Below, piece by piece: positions 15,368-23,834 of a DNA stretch of 64,000 nucleotides. The translations under genes were made by a program, and so were the position numbers. The notes beneath the pieces were generated by a model. It was not told the origin of the DNA and did not search any database. It saw only the letters and a list, made by a program, of their open reading frames with translations. Positions within the stretch are counted from its first letter, which is position 1, and each line of letters opens with the position of its first letter. The stretch lies in contig NZ_LJJC01000004.1 of NCBI RefSeq assembly GCF_001420715.1, positions 124,149 through 188,148 of the forward strand. Reading direction: 5' to 3'. Origin of the DNA: Heyndrickxia shackletonii. GTDB taxonomy: Bacteria; Bacillota; Bacilli; Bacillales; Bacillaceae_C.

Positions 15368-17398
15368 CTATAATATGAGGCTGATGATCATATCGATAAC
15401 TTTAATTCCAATAAAAGGAACAAGTATCCCCCCGACGCCATAAATCATTAGATTTCGGGACAGAAGTTTACTCGCTTTCATCGGAATGTATTTCACACCC
15501 TTCATTGCTAAAGGAATGAGCAATGGGATGATAATTGCATTAAAGATTAACGCAGACAATATAGCTGAAGTTGGCGATGTTAATTTCATAATGTTTAAGA
15601 TTTCCATCTTCGGAATAGCAATCGTGAACATCGCTGGAATGATTGCGAAATATTTAGCGATGTCGTTTGCAATACTAAAGGTGGTTAATGCTCCGCGTGT
15701 CATTAGCAGCTGTTTTCCGATAGAAACCACTTCGATAATTTTGGTTGGATCAGAATCTAAATCCACCATATTTGCGGCCTCTTTTGCTGCAATCGTGCCG
15801 CTATTCATCGCTAATCCGACATCTGCTTGAGCAAGTGCTGGAGCATCATTGGTTCCGTCCCCTGTCATGGCAACTAATTTCCCTTGTTTTTGTTCGTCTT
15901 TTATGACGCAAATTTTATCTTCAGGCATGGATTCAGCAATAAAATCATCGACTCCGGCTTCCTCAGCAATGGTTTTAGCGGTGATAGGGTTATCTCCAGT
16001 GCACATAATGGTTTTAATCCCCATTTTCCGCAGCTCTGCAAAACGTTCCTTCATTCCGGGCTTTACTGTATCCTTCAAATAAATTAGGCCAAGAATTTGA
16101 TTGCCCTTTGCAACCGCCAATGGGGTTCCGCCTTTAGAGGCAATTTGATTGCTTTTATCGTCTAAATCCTTTGGAATCTGTCCGCCTTGAGTTAAGACCC
16201 AATTCTTGATTGCGTCAATAGAACCTTTTCTAATTTTTTCTCCGGTAGCCAAGTTCAGGCCACTCATTCTTGTTTCTGCTTTAAATTCGATAAATGAAGC
16301 ATTCTCAATTGGGATTGATTGCGGCGTTATATTTAACTTCTTCATAAGTTGAATGACAGATTTTCCTTCAGGTGTATCATCCTGAATAGAACTTAATACC
16401 GCCGCCTGAGCCAAGTCCTCCATGGATGTATTTTCAACCGGAATAAAGTTGCTGGCCATCCGATTTCCGAATGTAATAGTTCCTGTTTTATCTAAGATAA
16501 TCGTATTGATATCGCCCGCTGCTTCCACTGCTTTACCGGACATGGCAAGGACATTGAAGCGGGTCACCCGATCCATGCCTGCGATTCCAATAGCTGAGAG
16601 TAAGCCGCCGATAGTAGTAGGAATGAGACAAACGAGCAATGCCACTAATGTTGAGATGGAAAGAGTGACTCCAACATATTGGGCAATCGGATATAAGGTA
16701 ACGACAACGATTAAGAAAATAATCGTTAAAGTAATCAAAAGAATATTTAGAGCAATCTCGTTTGGTGTTTTTTGGCGCTTAGCCCCTTCCACAAGTGCAA
16801 TCATCTTATCTAAGAATGATTCACCTGGATCCGCTTGAATTTTGACTTTTATCCAATCGCTTATTACTCTTGTACCGCCTGTGACAGAGCTAAAATCACC
16901 GCCGGCTTCTTTAATAACGGGAGCTGATTCACCAGTAATGGCTGATTCGTCGATCGAAGCAAGGCCATCGATAATTTCCCCGTCTCCCGGAATGATGTCA
17001 CTCGTTTCCACGAGTACAATATCCCCTTTTCTTAAGCTAGAAGATGATACAGATTTGATATCCCCATCCTTCAGCATGAGCTTAGCAAGTGTCTCTTGCT
17101 TTGTCTTTTTTAAACTTTCCGATTGTGCCTTCCCTCTGCCTTCTGCCAAGCTTTCTGCAAAATTAGCAAATAAAATGGTAAAAAGCAGAATGAGGAGAAC
17201 CGCCAGATTGTATCCAAATGCACCTTCCGTATGAAAATAAGAAGGCATGCACAGTATAAGTAATACAATAATGGTTCCTACCTCCACCACAAACATGACA
17301 GGGTTTTTTATCATGATAATAGGATTCAATTTTATAAAGCTTTGTTTCGTGGCTTCCATCACTAGCTTCTTATTTATTGCATCAGTGGATTTTGACAT
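15368..17398 (-). CDS. kdpB: Potassium-transporting ATPase ATP-binding subunit B (KdpB)
   Basis: A P-type ATPase subunit of 676 aa: ITGESAPV actuator loop, [12 protein letters not shown] with the phosphorylated Asp (around residue 300), and [12 protein letters not shown] hinge. It energises K+ import through KdpA. The start is set at ATG 17398 ([11 protein letters not shown]), where GGAAAGG lies 9 nt upstream; the ATG at 17407 is too close to that site. Confidence 0.97.
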   Translation of the reverse strand: MSKSTDAINKKLVMEATKQSFIKLNPIIMIKNPVMFVVEVGTIIVLLILCMPSYFHTEGAFGYNLAVLLILLFTILFANFAESLAEGRGKAQSESLKKTKQETLAKLMLKDGDIKSVSSSSLRKGDIVLVETSDIIPGDGEIIDGLASIDESAITGESAPVIKEAGGDFSSVTGGTRVISDWIKVKIQADPGESFLDKMIALVEGAKRQKTPNEIALNILLITLTIIFLIVVVTLYPIAQYVGVTLSISTLVALLVCLIPTTIGGLLSAIGIAGMDRVTRFNVLAMSGKAVEAAGDINTIILDKTGTITFGNRMASNFIPVENTSMEDLAQAAVLSSIQDDTPEGKSVIQLMKKLNITPQSIPIENASFIEFKAETRMSGLNLATGEKIRKGSIDAIKNWVLTQGGQIPKDLDDKSNQIASKGGTPLAVAKGNQILGLIYLKDTVKPGMKERFAELRKMGIKTIMCTGDNPITAKTIAEEAGVDDFIAESMPEDKICVIKDEQKQGKLVAMTGDGTNDAPALAQADVGLAMNSGTIAAKEAANMVDLDSDPTKIIEVVSIGKQLLMTRGALTTFSIANDIAKYFAIIPAMFTIAIPKMEILNIMKLTSPTSAILSALIFNAIIIPLLIPLAMKGVKYIPMKASKLLSRNLMIYGVGGILVPFIGIKVIDMIISLIL

Positions 17399-17413
17399 TC
17401 CTAACATCCTTTC

Positions 17414-19096
17414 CTATCGAATCGAAACATATTCTGCTATCGGTCCCAATGCTAAAACAGGAAGAAAAGTAAGAGCCCCGACAATGAGGACAATTCCTAG
17501 TAAAATGCCGATAAACAGTCCATTATCTGTCCGAAATGTACCTGTCGTTTCAGGGACAAATTGTTTTTTGGCAAGGGAGCCTGCCACTCCTAATAAAGCA
17601 ATAATAGATATATAGCGTCCAAGGAACATAACAATTCCAGTAGAAATATTCCAAAATGGAGTGTTATCTCCCAGCCCCTCAAAACCAGATCCGTTATTGG
17701 CTGCTGAAGAGGTAAATTCATATATTACTTGTGAAATGCCATGGAAGCTCGGATTGCTTATGGCTCCTTTTCCTAAATCTGTTATAAATGCGAGAGCGGA
17801 TGGGAATAGAATAATAAGCGGATGAGCCAATAGAGCAATCGTAATAAGCTTCATTTCCTTTGGTTCAATCTTTCTGCCTAAGAATTCCGGTGTTCTTCCC
17901 ACTAACAATCCGCATAGAAAGACTGCCAAGATGGCATACATAAGCATGTTCACTAATCCTACTCCGTCACCGCCAAAGACGACATTTAACATCATCAAGG
18001 AAAGTGGTACTAAACCTCCTAGAGGTGTTAATGTATCGTGCATATTATCAACGCTTCCTGTAGTAGCAGAAGTCGTAACCGTTGTGAAAAGGGAAGACTG
18101 TGCAATTCCAAATCGAACTTCTTTTCCCTCCATGCTTCCTTCTTCATGGTTTAATCCCAGAGCATTTAATGTTGGATTCCCCATGCTCTCTGAAAAGTAA
18201 ACAAGGGAGAGAAAACTAAGAAATATAAGAAGCATCGTGCTGAAAATTACCCAACCCTGTTTTTGATTGCGTGCAAATTTACCGAATGTATACGTTAAGG
18301 ATGCTGGTATACACCACATCATTAGAATTTCTAATACATTTGTCAGCGGACTAGGATTTTCAAATGGATGCGCCGAATTTGCTCCTGTATGCCCCCCGCC
18401 GTTTGTCCCAATGTGCTTGATCGATTCTAAGGAGGCAATTGGTCCAATCGCGATATTTTGTACTTTTCCTTCTACCGTCGTGGCATGGATCGTTGGCTGC
18501 AATGTTTGTGGTACTTTCAGCCCAACCAGGATAATTGCCATAACCAAAGCGAGAGGAAGTAACAATCGCGTAATCGATTTAGTGAAATCCTCAAAGAAAT
18601 TTCCAAGCGTTTCTCCCTTTGAGGTAATTCCTCGAATAAAGGCTATTGCCACACATATACCTGTTGCTGCGGATGTGAACATCATCATAATAATGACGGC
18701 CATTTGTGAAAAATAGGATAAACCTGTTTCACCGCTATAATGCTGCAGGTTAGTATTCGTCATAAAGCTGATAATCGTGTTAAATGCAAGAGTAGGTTCC
18801 ATCCCTTTAATCTTGCTTGAATTAAGGGGTAAATACCCTTGAATGAGCAATATCAAAAATCCAATGGCCACAAAGCCTGCATTTAACAATACTAACGATA
18901 GTGCATAGCGTTTCCAGGACATCGACGGTCTAGTTTTTAACCCTGAAAAGGTATAAATAATCCTTTCTAACCAGTTAAACCATTTATCTGTACGGTTTTG
19001 TTTATTTGAGAACACGTGGTAAATATAGGTTCCTAACGGTTTAACCAGTAATACTAGGATAAGAATAACAACCAGCATTTGTACTATATCCATCAT
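17414..19096 (-). CDS. kdpA: Potassium-transporting ATPase subunit A (KdpA)
   Basis: The 560-aa K+ channel-like subunit with ten membrane segments and four selectivity-filter loops, for example TNGGGHTGANSAHPFENPSP and SATTGSVDNMHDTLTPLGG. It belongs to the superfamily of K+ transporters and passes K+ to the KdpB site. The ATG at 19096 has AAAGGAG 6 nt upstream. It follows kdpF by 14 nt. Confidence 0.97.
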   Translation of the reverse strand: MMDIVQMLVVILILVLLVKPLGTYIYHVFSNKQNRTDKWFNWLERIIYTFSGLKTRPSMSWKRYALSLVLLNAGFVAIGFLILLIQGYLPLNSSKIKGMEPTLAFNTIISFMTNTNLQHYSGETGLSYFSQMAVIIMMMFTSAATGICVAIAFIRGITSKGETLGNFFEDFTKSITRLLLPLALVMAIILVGLKVPQTLQPTIHATTVEGKVQNIAIGPIASLESIKHIGTNGGGHTGANSAHPFENPSPLTNVLEILMMWCIPASLTYTFGKFARNQKQGWVIFSTMLLIFLSFLSLVYFSESMGNPTLNALGLNHEEGSMEGKEVRFGIAQSSLFTTVTTSATTGSVDNMHDTLTPLGGLVPLSLMMLNVVFGGDGVGLVNMLMYAILAVFLCGLLVGRTPEFLGRKIEPKEMKLITIALLAHPLIILFPSALAFITDLGKGAISNPSFHGISQVIYEFTSSAANNGSGFEGLGDNTPFWNISTGIVMFLGRYISIIALLGVAGSLAKKQFVPETTGTFRTDNGLFIGILLGIVLIVGALTFLPVLALGPIAEYVSIR

Positions 19097-19110
19097 CAAA
19101 TACTCCTTTT

Positions 19111-19188
19111 TTAAAATTTCTCAGGATGAACAAGGGCGTAGACTAAATAGATGAACACAAATAGTGTAAATATTGAAACGATGATCAT
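19111..19188 (-). CDS. kdpF: KdpF, small stabilising subunit
   Basis: A 25-aa single-helix peptide, MIIVSIFTLFVFIYLVYAL followed by VHPEKF. The Y-L-x-Y-A-L-x-x-P-E-K-F ending is diagnostic of KdpF. GGTGGAG lies 7 nt before the ATG. It sits directly upstream of kdpA and only 2 nt after the preceding micro-ORF. KdpF stabilises the KdpABC complex in the membrane. Confidence 0.92.
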   Translation of the reverse strand: MIIVSIFTLFVFIYLVYALVHPEKF

Positions 19189-19190
19189 GG

Positions 19191-19295
19191 TCAAGCTCCA
19201 CCTTTTTCCTCAAGTATTCGTTCACACCAATTTATAAAAAAATGCAAACAAGTAAAACTCCCGCATAGGAGCAGAATCATAATAAATGTAATCAC
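19191..19295 (-). CDS. Small membrane protein in the kdp leader (34 aa)
   Basis: A GTG start with AAGGTG 6 nt upstream, one hydrophobic helix (MITFIMILLLCGSFTCLHFF) then INWCERILEEKGGA. It ends 2 nt before the kdpF start codon. Short proteins of similar form seem to precede kdpF in other Bacillaceae, but I cannot name a family. It is likely a membrane micro-protein linked to the Kdp pump. Confidence 0.75.
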   Translation of the reverse strand: MITFIMILLLCGSFTCLHFFINWCERILEEKGGA

Positions 19296-19300
19296 TCATA

Positions 19301-19393
19301 TCACCTTTTTTTCTTATTTGCGAACAGTATTAATATGGAAAATCCTAAAAAGGGAACGATAAACCCTATATAAGCTAAAAATGTACCATGCAT
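19301..19393 (-). CDS. Small membrane protein, first ORF of the kdp operon (30 aa)
   Basis: The ATG at 19393 has a near-perfect AAGGAGGG ribosome binding site 5 nt upstream. The product is one helix (GTFLAYIGFIVPFLGFSILI) followed by NKKKR. Its stop region supplies the ribosome binding site of the next micro-ORF, so the two are probably coupled. It could be a second KdpF-like subunit or a leader peptide. No family is recognised. Confidence 0.65.
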   Translation of the reverse strand: MHGTFLAYIGFIVPFLGFSILILFANKKKR

Positions 19394-19433
19394 GATGCCC
19401 TCCTTATTTTTTACATTCCTTGGAGAGCCTTAT

Positions 19434-19590
19434 CAGTAGTCTTTTTTATTCAAAGAATCGAGAATAAAAAAGACTACTGCATACTCTCCCCGCAAATTCA
19501 GAACATGAAGGAAAGATCATCCCTGACTTGGAATGATAATTACTAAATTCATGTTCCTCTAACATTTGGGAGAAAAAGTACACAGTAGTC
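19434..19590 (-). promoter_or_regulatory. Structured kdp leader segment with mutually exclusive hairpins
   Basis: On the minus strand a long imperfect hairpin runs from GACTACTG (19590-19583) to CAGTAGTC (19479-19472). Its inner helices include TTCTCCC/GGGGAGA, GGAACATGAA/TTCATGTTC and ATCATTCC/GGGATGAT, and it is followed directly by TTTTTTATTC, like a terminator. The same CAGTAGTC arm plus U-run also pairs perfectly (17 bp) with a third copy at 19451-19435. Two exclusive folds are thus possible downstream of the riboswitch. Function inferred only. Confidence 0.5.
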
Positions 19591-19720
19591 TACCTAATGC
19601 CCAGCTGGCTATTGCCCTCTTTGCATTCTGTCTTCTCTGACACTTTTCCTAAAAATAGGCATACAAAAAAGACCTACTTATTTTCAAGCTGCATCCTTTA
19701 CTGCATCATTAAGATGCAAT

Positions 19721-19744
19721 AAAAAAAGCCTCTTGTTAAAAGGC
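19721..19744 (-). terminator. Riboswitch-controlled intrinsic terminator of kdp
   Basis: On the minus strand, GCCTTTT-AAC-AAGAGGC is followed by TTTTTTT immediately after the ydaO aptamer. Just upstream, GGTCTTAAGACC is self-complementary. This is the expected expression platform for c-di-AMP-induced termination. Confidence 0.8.
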
Positions 19745-19895
19745 GGTCTTAAGACCTCCCTCGCTTTAGCCGACGAAGTTAGCTGACGGGTAGGATGGCG
19801 AAAGAGAAAATCTCATCCCTTCTACAATCTGTAGAATTAACCCCAATAAAAGGTGGTTCCTCCGCTCTCATTTCTGAGATTAGGCCGATCATATT
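19745..19895 (-). promoter_or_regulatory. ydaO-type c-di-AMP riboswitch in the kdp leader
   Basis: Read on the minus strand, the conserved blocks of the ydaO/yuaA aptamer occur in order: CCTAATCT, then AGAGCGGAGGAACCA, then TTGGGGTTAAT, a variable arm, and ATCCTACCCGTCAGCTAAC near the 3' side. The spacing suits the two-fold pseudo-symmetric aptamer. These riboswitches bind c-di-AMP and turn off K+ uptake genes; one controlling kdp has been described in B. thuringiensis. The edges are approximate. Confidence 0.9.
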
Positions 19896-19918
19896 CATTT
19901 CAAAACTATATGTGGCAT

Positions 19919-19947
19919 ATTCTACGCAGATATGATTTGTTTGTAAA
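19919..19947 (-). promoter_or_regulatory. kdp operon promoter
   Basis: On the minus strand, TTTACA (19947-19942) and TAGAAT (19924-19919) are separated by exactly 17 nt. They place the transcript start a short distance before the riboswitch. Confidence 0.65.
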
Positions 19948-20068
19948 ATTCGGTATTTTGCCTTTTACGTCTGATATTCGGCAATTTAGGAAGGAAATCA
20001 AATGAAAACTATCGATATCTAATTAATTTATTCATTTTCTACCGATTTCAAATTTTATAAAAATATGG

Positions 20069-20098
20069 TTGACAATTGAAATCTCCTCTGCGTAATAT
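20069..20098 (+). promoter_or_regulatory. Promoter of the DUF2294 gene
   Basis: TTGACA (20069-20074) and TAATAT (20093-20098), with an 18-nt spacer, lie about 30 nt before the ribosome binding site. Confidence 0.65.
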
Positions 20099-20130
20099 AT
20101 TTTTCATGAATGATTAGGGGGATTGGAAAA

Positions 20131-20496
20131 ATGACCAAATCAAAGAAAAAACTTGAATCAGAATTAAACGAGGCTTTTATTAAACTCCATCGAGATTTAA
20201 TTGGACGCGGTCCTCAGGAGATTAAGACGTATATCGTCCAGGATATGATTATTGCTCGGTTTAAAGGAGTTTTAACCATTGAAGAGAAACATTTGGTCAA
20301 CCACCAATACGGAAAGAAGCTTGTTAAACAGATGAGACAAGTGCTTCGCGAAATGTACAGTCAAGACTTTGAAAAAATTGTGGAACAATACACAAATTGC
20401 ACAGTTCTTTCCAGTCATAGTGATATAAGTACTAGAATGGGTGAGCGAATTGAGGTATTTATTTTAGATAAAAATTTAGAGAAATTACTTGATTAG
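20131..20496 (+). CDS. DUF2294-family protein (121 aa)
   Basis: A small soluble protein with the DUF2294 pattern: a basic start, a central RDLIGRGPQEIKTYIVQDMIIARFKGVLT-type segment and a TNCTVLSSHSDISTRMGERIEVFIL C-terminus. The start is set at ATG 20131, with AGGGGG 9 nt upstream; an ATG seven codons earlier precedes that site. Some DUF2294 proteins have been linked to ion or bicarbonate transport, but no activity is firm. It stands alone, divergent from kdp. Confidence 0.85.
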   Translation: MTKSKKKLESELNEAFIKLHRDLIGRGPQEIKTYIVQDMIIARFKGVLTIEEKHLVNHQYGKKLVKQMRQVLREMYSQDFEKIVEQYTNCTVLSSHSDISTRMGERIEVFILDKNLEKLLD

Positions 20497-20774
20497 TAAA
20501 AGTTCGGTATGTTTCTCTTAAAAATCTATAAAAGAATAGGGTTAATTCTATTAATAAATGATATATGAATATAATTTCAAATAGAAATAAATGCGAACAG
20601 AATATTGTGAGGTTATTCTTTTCTTCTTATATTTAGTAATATGGATAAACCCCTCGTAGTTTCCTCCCCTACCTCTGTTTAGAAAAGCTGTATATTTTTT
20701 AAAAATATCCTAATAGAATAAAAAACAGCGTGAATTTATTCAGGGTTTCTATAAAGCAATAATTGTAGTAATGT

Positions 20775-20794
20775 GTCGACCGCCAACGGTTGAC
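20775..20794. promoter_or_regulatory. Candidate GntR operator
   Basis: GTCGACCG-CCAA-CGGTTGAC is a near-perfect palindrome (one mismatch per arm) overlapping a TTGACG -35-like box upstream of the catabolic operon. The operon encodes a GntR/FCD regulator, the natural candidate to bind it. Confidence 0.55.
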
Positions 20795-20828
20795 GAATTG
20801 TTTGAAAACATTTATTATTTAAACATTA

Positions 20829-20843
20829 ATGAAAGCGTTTTAA
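20829..20843 (+). promoter_or_regulatory. Candidate cre (CcpA) site
   Basis: TGAAAGCGTTTTAA matches the catabolite-response consensus TGWAANCGNTNWCA except near the 3' end. It lies 25-40 bases before the CoA-transferase start, fitting carbon catabolite repression of a degradation operon. Confidence 0.5.
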
Positions 20844-20876
20844 AAATGTGTTATTTGACTTAAGGGGATGTTTGAC

Positions 20877-22076
20877 TTGGGGAAAAAAGCGTTGGAAGGT
20901 CTACGTGTGCTAGAGATGGGGCAATTGATTGCTGGACCATTTGCCGCCCGCTTACTAGCTGAGTTTGGTGCTGAAGTAATAAAAATCGAAGCGCCAAAAA
21001 AAGGCGATCCGATTCGGACCTGGAGAACGGTTGAAAATGGCACTAGTCTTTGGTGGTATTTGCAGTCCAGGAATAAAAAGTCGATCACCATCGATTTAAG
21101 GAAATCGGAAGGGCAGCAGCTAGTTCGCAAACTAATTGAAGACATAGATGTTGTTATTGAAAATTTTCGTCCGGGTACATTGGAAAAATGGGGGCTGGGG
21201 TATGATGTACTTAAATCTATTAATCCATCCCTAATTATGGTCCGTGTATCCGGATATGGTCAAGATGGACCTTACCGAGAGAAACCTGGGTTCGGTTCCA
21301 TAGGTGAAGCGATGGGAGGAATGCGGTACATAACCGGTTATCCAGATCGTCCTCCTACACGTGTGGGTATCAGTATTGGGGATACCGTATCAGCACTTTA
21401 TGCAGTCATTGGAGCATTGATGGCGGTTTATCATAGGGATGTTAAAGGAACCCATGAGGGACAAATTATTGATGTGGCCCTTTATGAATCTGTTTTCAGC
21501 TTAATGGAGAGCACTTTACCAGAATACGGAAGAACGGGTTTGATTAGGGAACGGACTGGGAGTTCTTTGCCTGGTGTGACACCATCTAATACTTATCCTT
21601 GTAAGGATGGGAAATATATCGTTATTGGCGCAAACGGTGATACCATTTTTAAACGCCTAATGAATGTGATGGGGCGCCCCGATATTGCGGAAGACCCGCG
21701 CTTTGCAAATAATGCAAAACGATCAGAGCATGCTGATTACTTGGATCAATTAATAGAAGAATGGACGCTGAGACATCCTTTTATGGAGATAATGAAGTTT
21801 CTAGATGAAGCCCAGGTTCCTGCAGGATCGATTTACTCCATTGAAGATATAGTAAACGATCCGCATTATCAAGCAAGGGACATGATACGTGATGTGGAAG
21901 TGGAGGACATAGGAATATTAAAAATGCCTGGAATCGTGCCAAAGATGAGTGAAACGCCGGGCGATATTGAGTGGGCAGGTCCTAGATTAGGCCAACATAC
22001 GAAGGAAATTTTATCCGATAAGGTACATTTATCAGAGGAAGAAATTAAAGAATTGCAAGAAAAGGGTATAGTTTAA
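20877..22076 (+). CDS. Family III CoA-transferase (CaiB/BaiF), possible succinate-hydroxymethylglutarate type
   Basis: A roughly 400-aa type III CoA-transferase: GLRVLEMGQLIAGPFAARLLAEFGAEVIKIE at the N-terminus, NFRPGTLEKWG, the GYGQDGPY loop and the catalytic Asp in SIGD (residue 169 from the TTG start). I prefer TTG at 20877 (AAGGGG 9 nt upstream) over the ATG at 20868, which abuts the ribosome binding site. Such enzymes move CoA between carboxylic acids. The next gene is an HMG-CoA lyase, so the natural guess is succinyl-CoA:3-hydroxy-3-methylglutarate CoA-transfer. Citramalate or itaconate are alternatives. Confidence 0.9.
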   Translation: MGKKALEGLRVLEMGQLIAGPFAARLLAEFGAEVIKIEAPKKGDPIRTWRTVENGTSLWWYLQSRNKKSITIDLRKSEGQQLVRKLIEDIDVVIENFRPGTLEKWGLGYDVLKSINPSLIMVRVSGYGQDGPYREKPGFGSIGEAMGGMRYITGYPDRPPTRVGISIGDTVSALYAVIGALMAVYHRDVKGTHEGQIIDVALYESVFSLMESTLPEYGRTGLIRERTGSSLPGVTPSNTYPCKDGKYIVIGANGDTIFKRLMNVMGRPDIAEDPRFANNAKRSEHADYLDQLIEEWTLRHPFMEIMKFLDEAQVPAGSIYSIEDIVNDPHYQARDMIRDVEVEDIGILKMPGIVPKMSETPGDIEWAGPRLGQHTKEILSDKVHLSEEEIKELQEKGIV

Positions 22077-22122
22077 AAAAACCTATAAAACTAGTGATAT
22101 GTAGAGTAAAGGTGGCTATCAT

Positions 22123-23028
22123 ATGAGTTTACCAAAAAAAGTCGAAATTGTTGAAGTGGGTCCAAGAGATGGGCTGCAAAATGAAGCGAATTTTATTCCC
22201 ACAGATGAAAAAATAGCCTTTATTAATGCTATAAGCAAAACAGGCATTAAAAGAGTAGAAACGACTTCATTTGTTCATCCGCAATTCGTGCCGCAAATGA
22301 GGGACGCTCAAGAAGTGTTTGCTGGAATACACCAGGACCCGAGCATTCAATATATTGCTTTAATTCCAAACGAAAAAGGATATGAGCGTGCATTAGCGAG
22401 TAATGTTCAAGCCTTTTCCTTGGTAGTAGGAGCAAGTGAAACTTTTAATCTTCATAATGTAAGAATGGGCAGAGAAGAATCCATCCGAGTGTTAGATAGA
22501 ATCATTGCAAAAGCAAAGGGAAACGATTCCTTTATTCGATATTGCATTGCAACGTCATTTTGGTGTCCATTTGAAGGAAAGGTAGATCCAGCAATCGTGT
22601 TAGAAATGGTCAAAAGAGCAGAGGCATTGGGGGTCGATGAAATTGCCATTTGTGATACGATCGGTCGTGCAAATCCAAAACAAGTATTTGAAATATTTGA
22701 AAAAGTCATGGCCATCAACACACAGGCAGTTATCTCCGCTCATTTTCATGATACTTATGGGCTTGCTTTAGCGAATGTTATGGCTGCCCTTCAGGCGGGA
22801 GTTACCCGTTTTGATGCTTCCGTTGGAGGATTAGGGGGTTGTCCATTTGCTCCAGGTGCAGCTGGAAATGTTGCAACAGAGGATGTTGTTTTTATGCTCC
22901 ATGAAATGGGGATTGAAACTGGTATTGATGTATCCGCGCTTCTTTCCTGTGTAAAGCAGATTCAAGCCTTTACCAAGCGTGAATTTACAGGGCATATTCA
23001 TAAAGTAAAGGCGCTTCAAACAACATAA
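22123..23028 (+). CDS. mvaB: Hydroxymethylglutaryl-CoA lyase
   Basis: A 301-aa TIM-barrel lyase of the HMGL-like family. EVGPRDGLQNE at the N-terminus, ISAHFHDTYGLALANV (metal-ligand HxH) and the HMG-CoA lyase signature GLGGCPFAPGA with catalytic C240 are intact. It cleaves (S)-HMG-CoA to acetyl-CoA and acetoacetate. In leucine-degradation operons it accompanies MCC/AtuC genes; here it instead follows a CoA-transferase by 46 nt and precedes a GntR regulator. Confidence 0.95.
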   Translation: MSLPKKVEIVEVGPRDGLQNEANFIPTDEKIAFINAISKTGIKRVETTSFVHPQFVPQMRDAQEVFAGIHQDPSIQYIALIPNEKGYERALASNVQAFSLVVGASETFNLHNVRMGREESIRVLDRIIAKAKGNDSFIRYCIATSFWCPFEGKVDPAIVLEMVKRAEALGVDEIAICDTIGRANPKQVFEIFEKVMAINTQAVISAHFHDTYGLALANVMAALQAGVTRFDASVGGLGGCPFAPGAAGNVATEDVVFMLHEMGIETGIDVSALLSCVKQIQAFTKREFTGHIHKVKALQTT

Positions 23029-23049
23029 CGATCAAAAAATAATGAGGGG

Positions 23050-23718
23050 TTGAGAAAAATAGAAATTGTTCGATCTACACCATTACATGAACAAATTTAC
23101 GATATTTTACTGAAACAAATTATACAAATGGATTTGCTGCCAGGTGAATTAGTGGTGGAAACTAATTTGGCTAAAAAGTTGGGGGTAGGAAGAGGAACAC
23201 TACGGGAAGCAGTGCGAATGCTATTAAAAGACGGTTTACTTGTACAACGATCCGGAGCTATTCATATTTATAAGCCGAGTGTTCAGGATGTTATTGAAAT
23301 TTACCAGTGCCGTGAAAGATTGGAGTCTCTTGCTGCACAATTAGCCGCAGGTCATATGACGGAAGAAATTGAGCATGAATTATGGCGATTAATCGTAGAA
23401 TCCAAAAATGCATTTTTGGACGGAAGAATATCAGAATCCGTAGAATTAAACACAAAATTTCATGAAACCATTATCAAAGCTTCGCATAATCACCAGCTCA
23501 TTGCTCTGCTTGAAACCATTCGAACGAAAACGTTATTTATGCGATCCAATATCACCAGGGACTATTACTATTCATCTAGAGATACAAGCTATATTGAAGA
23601 CCATGAACTTATATTTTTGGCTTTGAAAGAAAAAGATCCATTAAAGGCGCAGCAGCGGATGAGTGAACATATTCTTCATGATTTGCAAACATTTCGTCAC
23701 TTTTTAAAGGAAGAATAA
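23050..23718 (+). CDS. GntR-family regulator with FCD domain
   Basis: About 222 aa. The N-terminal winged helix has LHEQIYDILLKQII, ETNLAKKLGVGRGTLREAVRMLLKDGLL, and the FCD all-helical ligand domain has the E-L-N-x-K-F-H-E-T-I metal/ligand motif and DHELIFLAL. FCD regulators sense organic acids. The annotated TTG at 23050 lies directly against GAGGGG, so the exact start is uncertain. It sits 21 nt after the lyase and probably controls this operon via the palindrome at 20775. Confidence 0.92.
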   Translation: MRKIEIVRSTPLHEQIYDILLKQIIQMDLLPGELVVETNLAKKLGVGRGTLREAVRMLLKDGLLVQRSGAIHIYKPSVQDVIEIYQCRERLESLAAQLAAGHMTEEIEHELWRLIVESKNAFLDGRISESVELNTKFHETIIKASHNHQLIALLETIRTKTLFMRSNITRDYYYSSRDTSYIEDHELIFLALKEKDPLKAQQRMSEHILHDLQTFRHFLKEE

Positions 23719-23834
23719 AACGGTGAAACCAATTAACCAATTAGTAGGGGGTGGTGGCAGAAGCAATGATGGGGAGTATTAGGTGTTGGTGAAGGCATTC
23801 TATATTTCGGATATGAAAATGAGGGGGTTATGGA

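Larger units (their letters stand above)
20497..20867. other. Regulatory region upstream of the CoA-transferase operon
   Basis: The first ~250 bases are AT-rich with no ORF or clear terminator. The last 100 bases hold a strong palindrome (20775-20794) and a cre-like site (20829-20843), listed separately. No certain -35/-10 pair; TTGACG at 20790-20795 could be a -35 overlapped by the palindrome. Confidence 0.5.
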
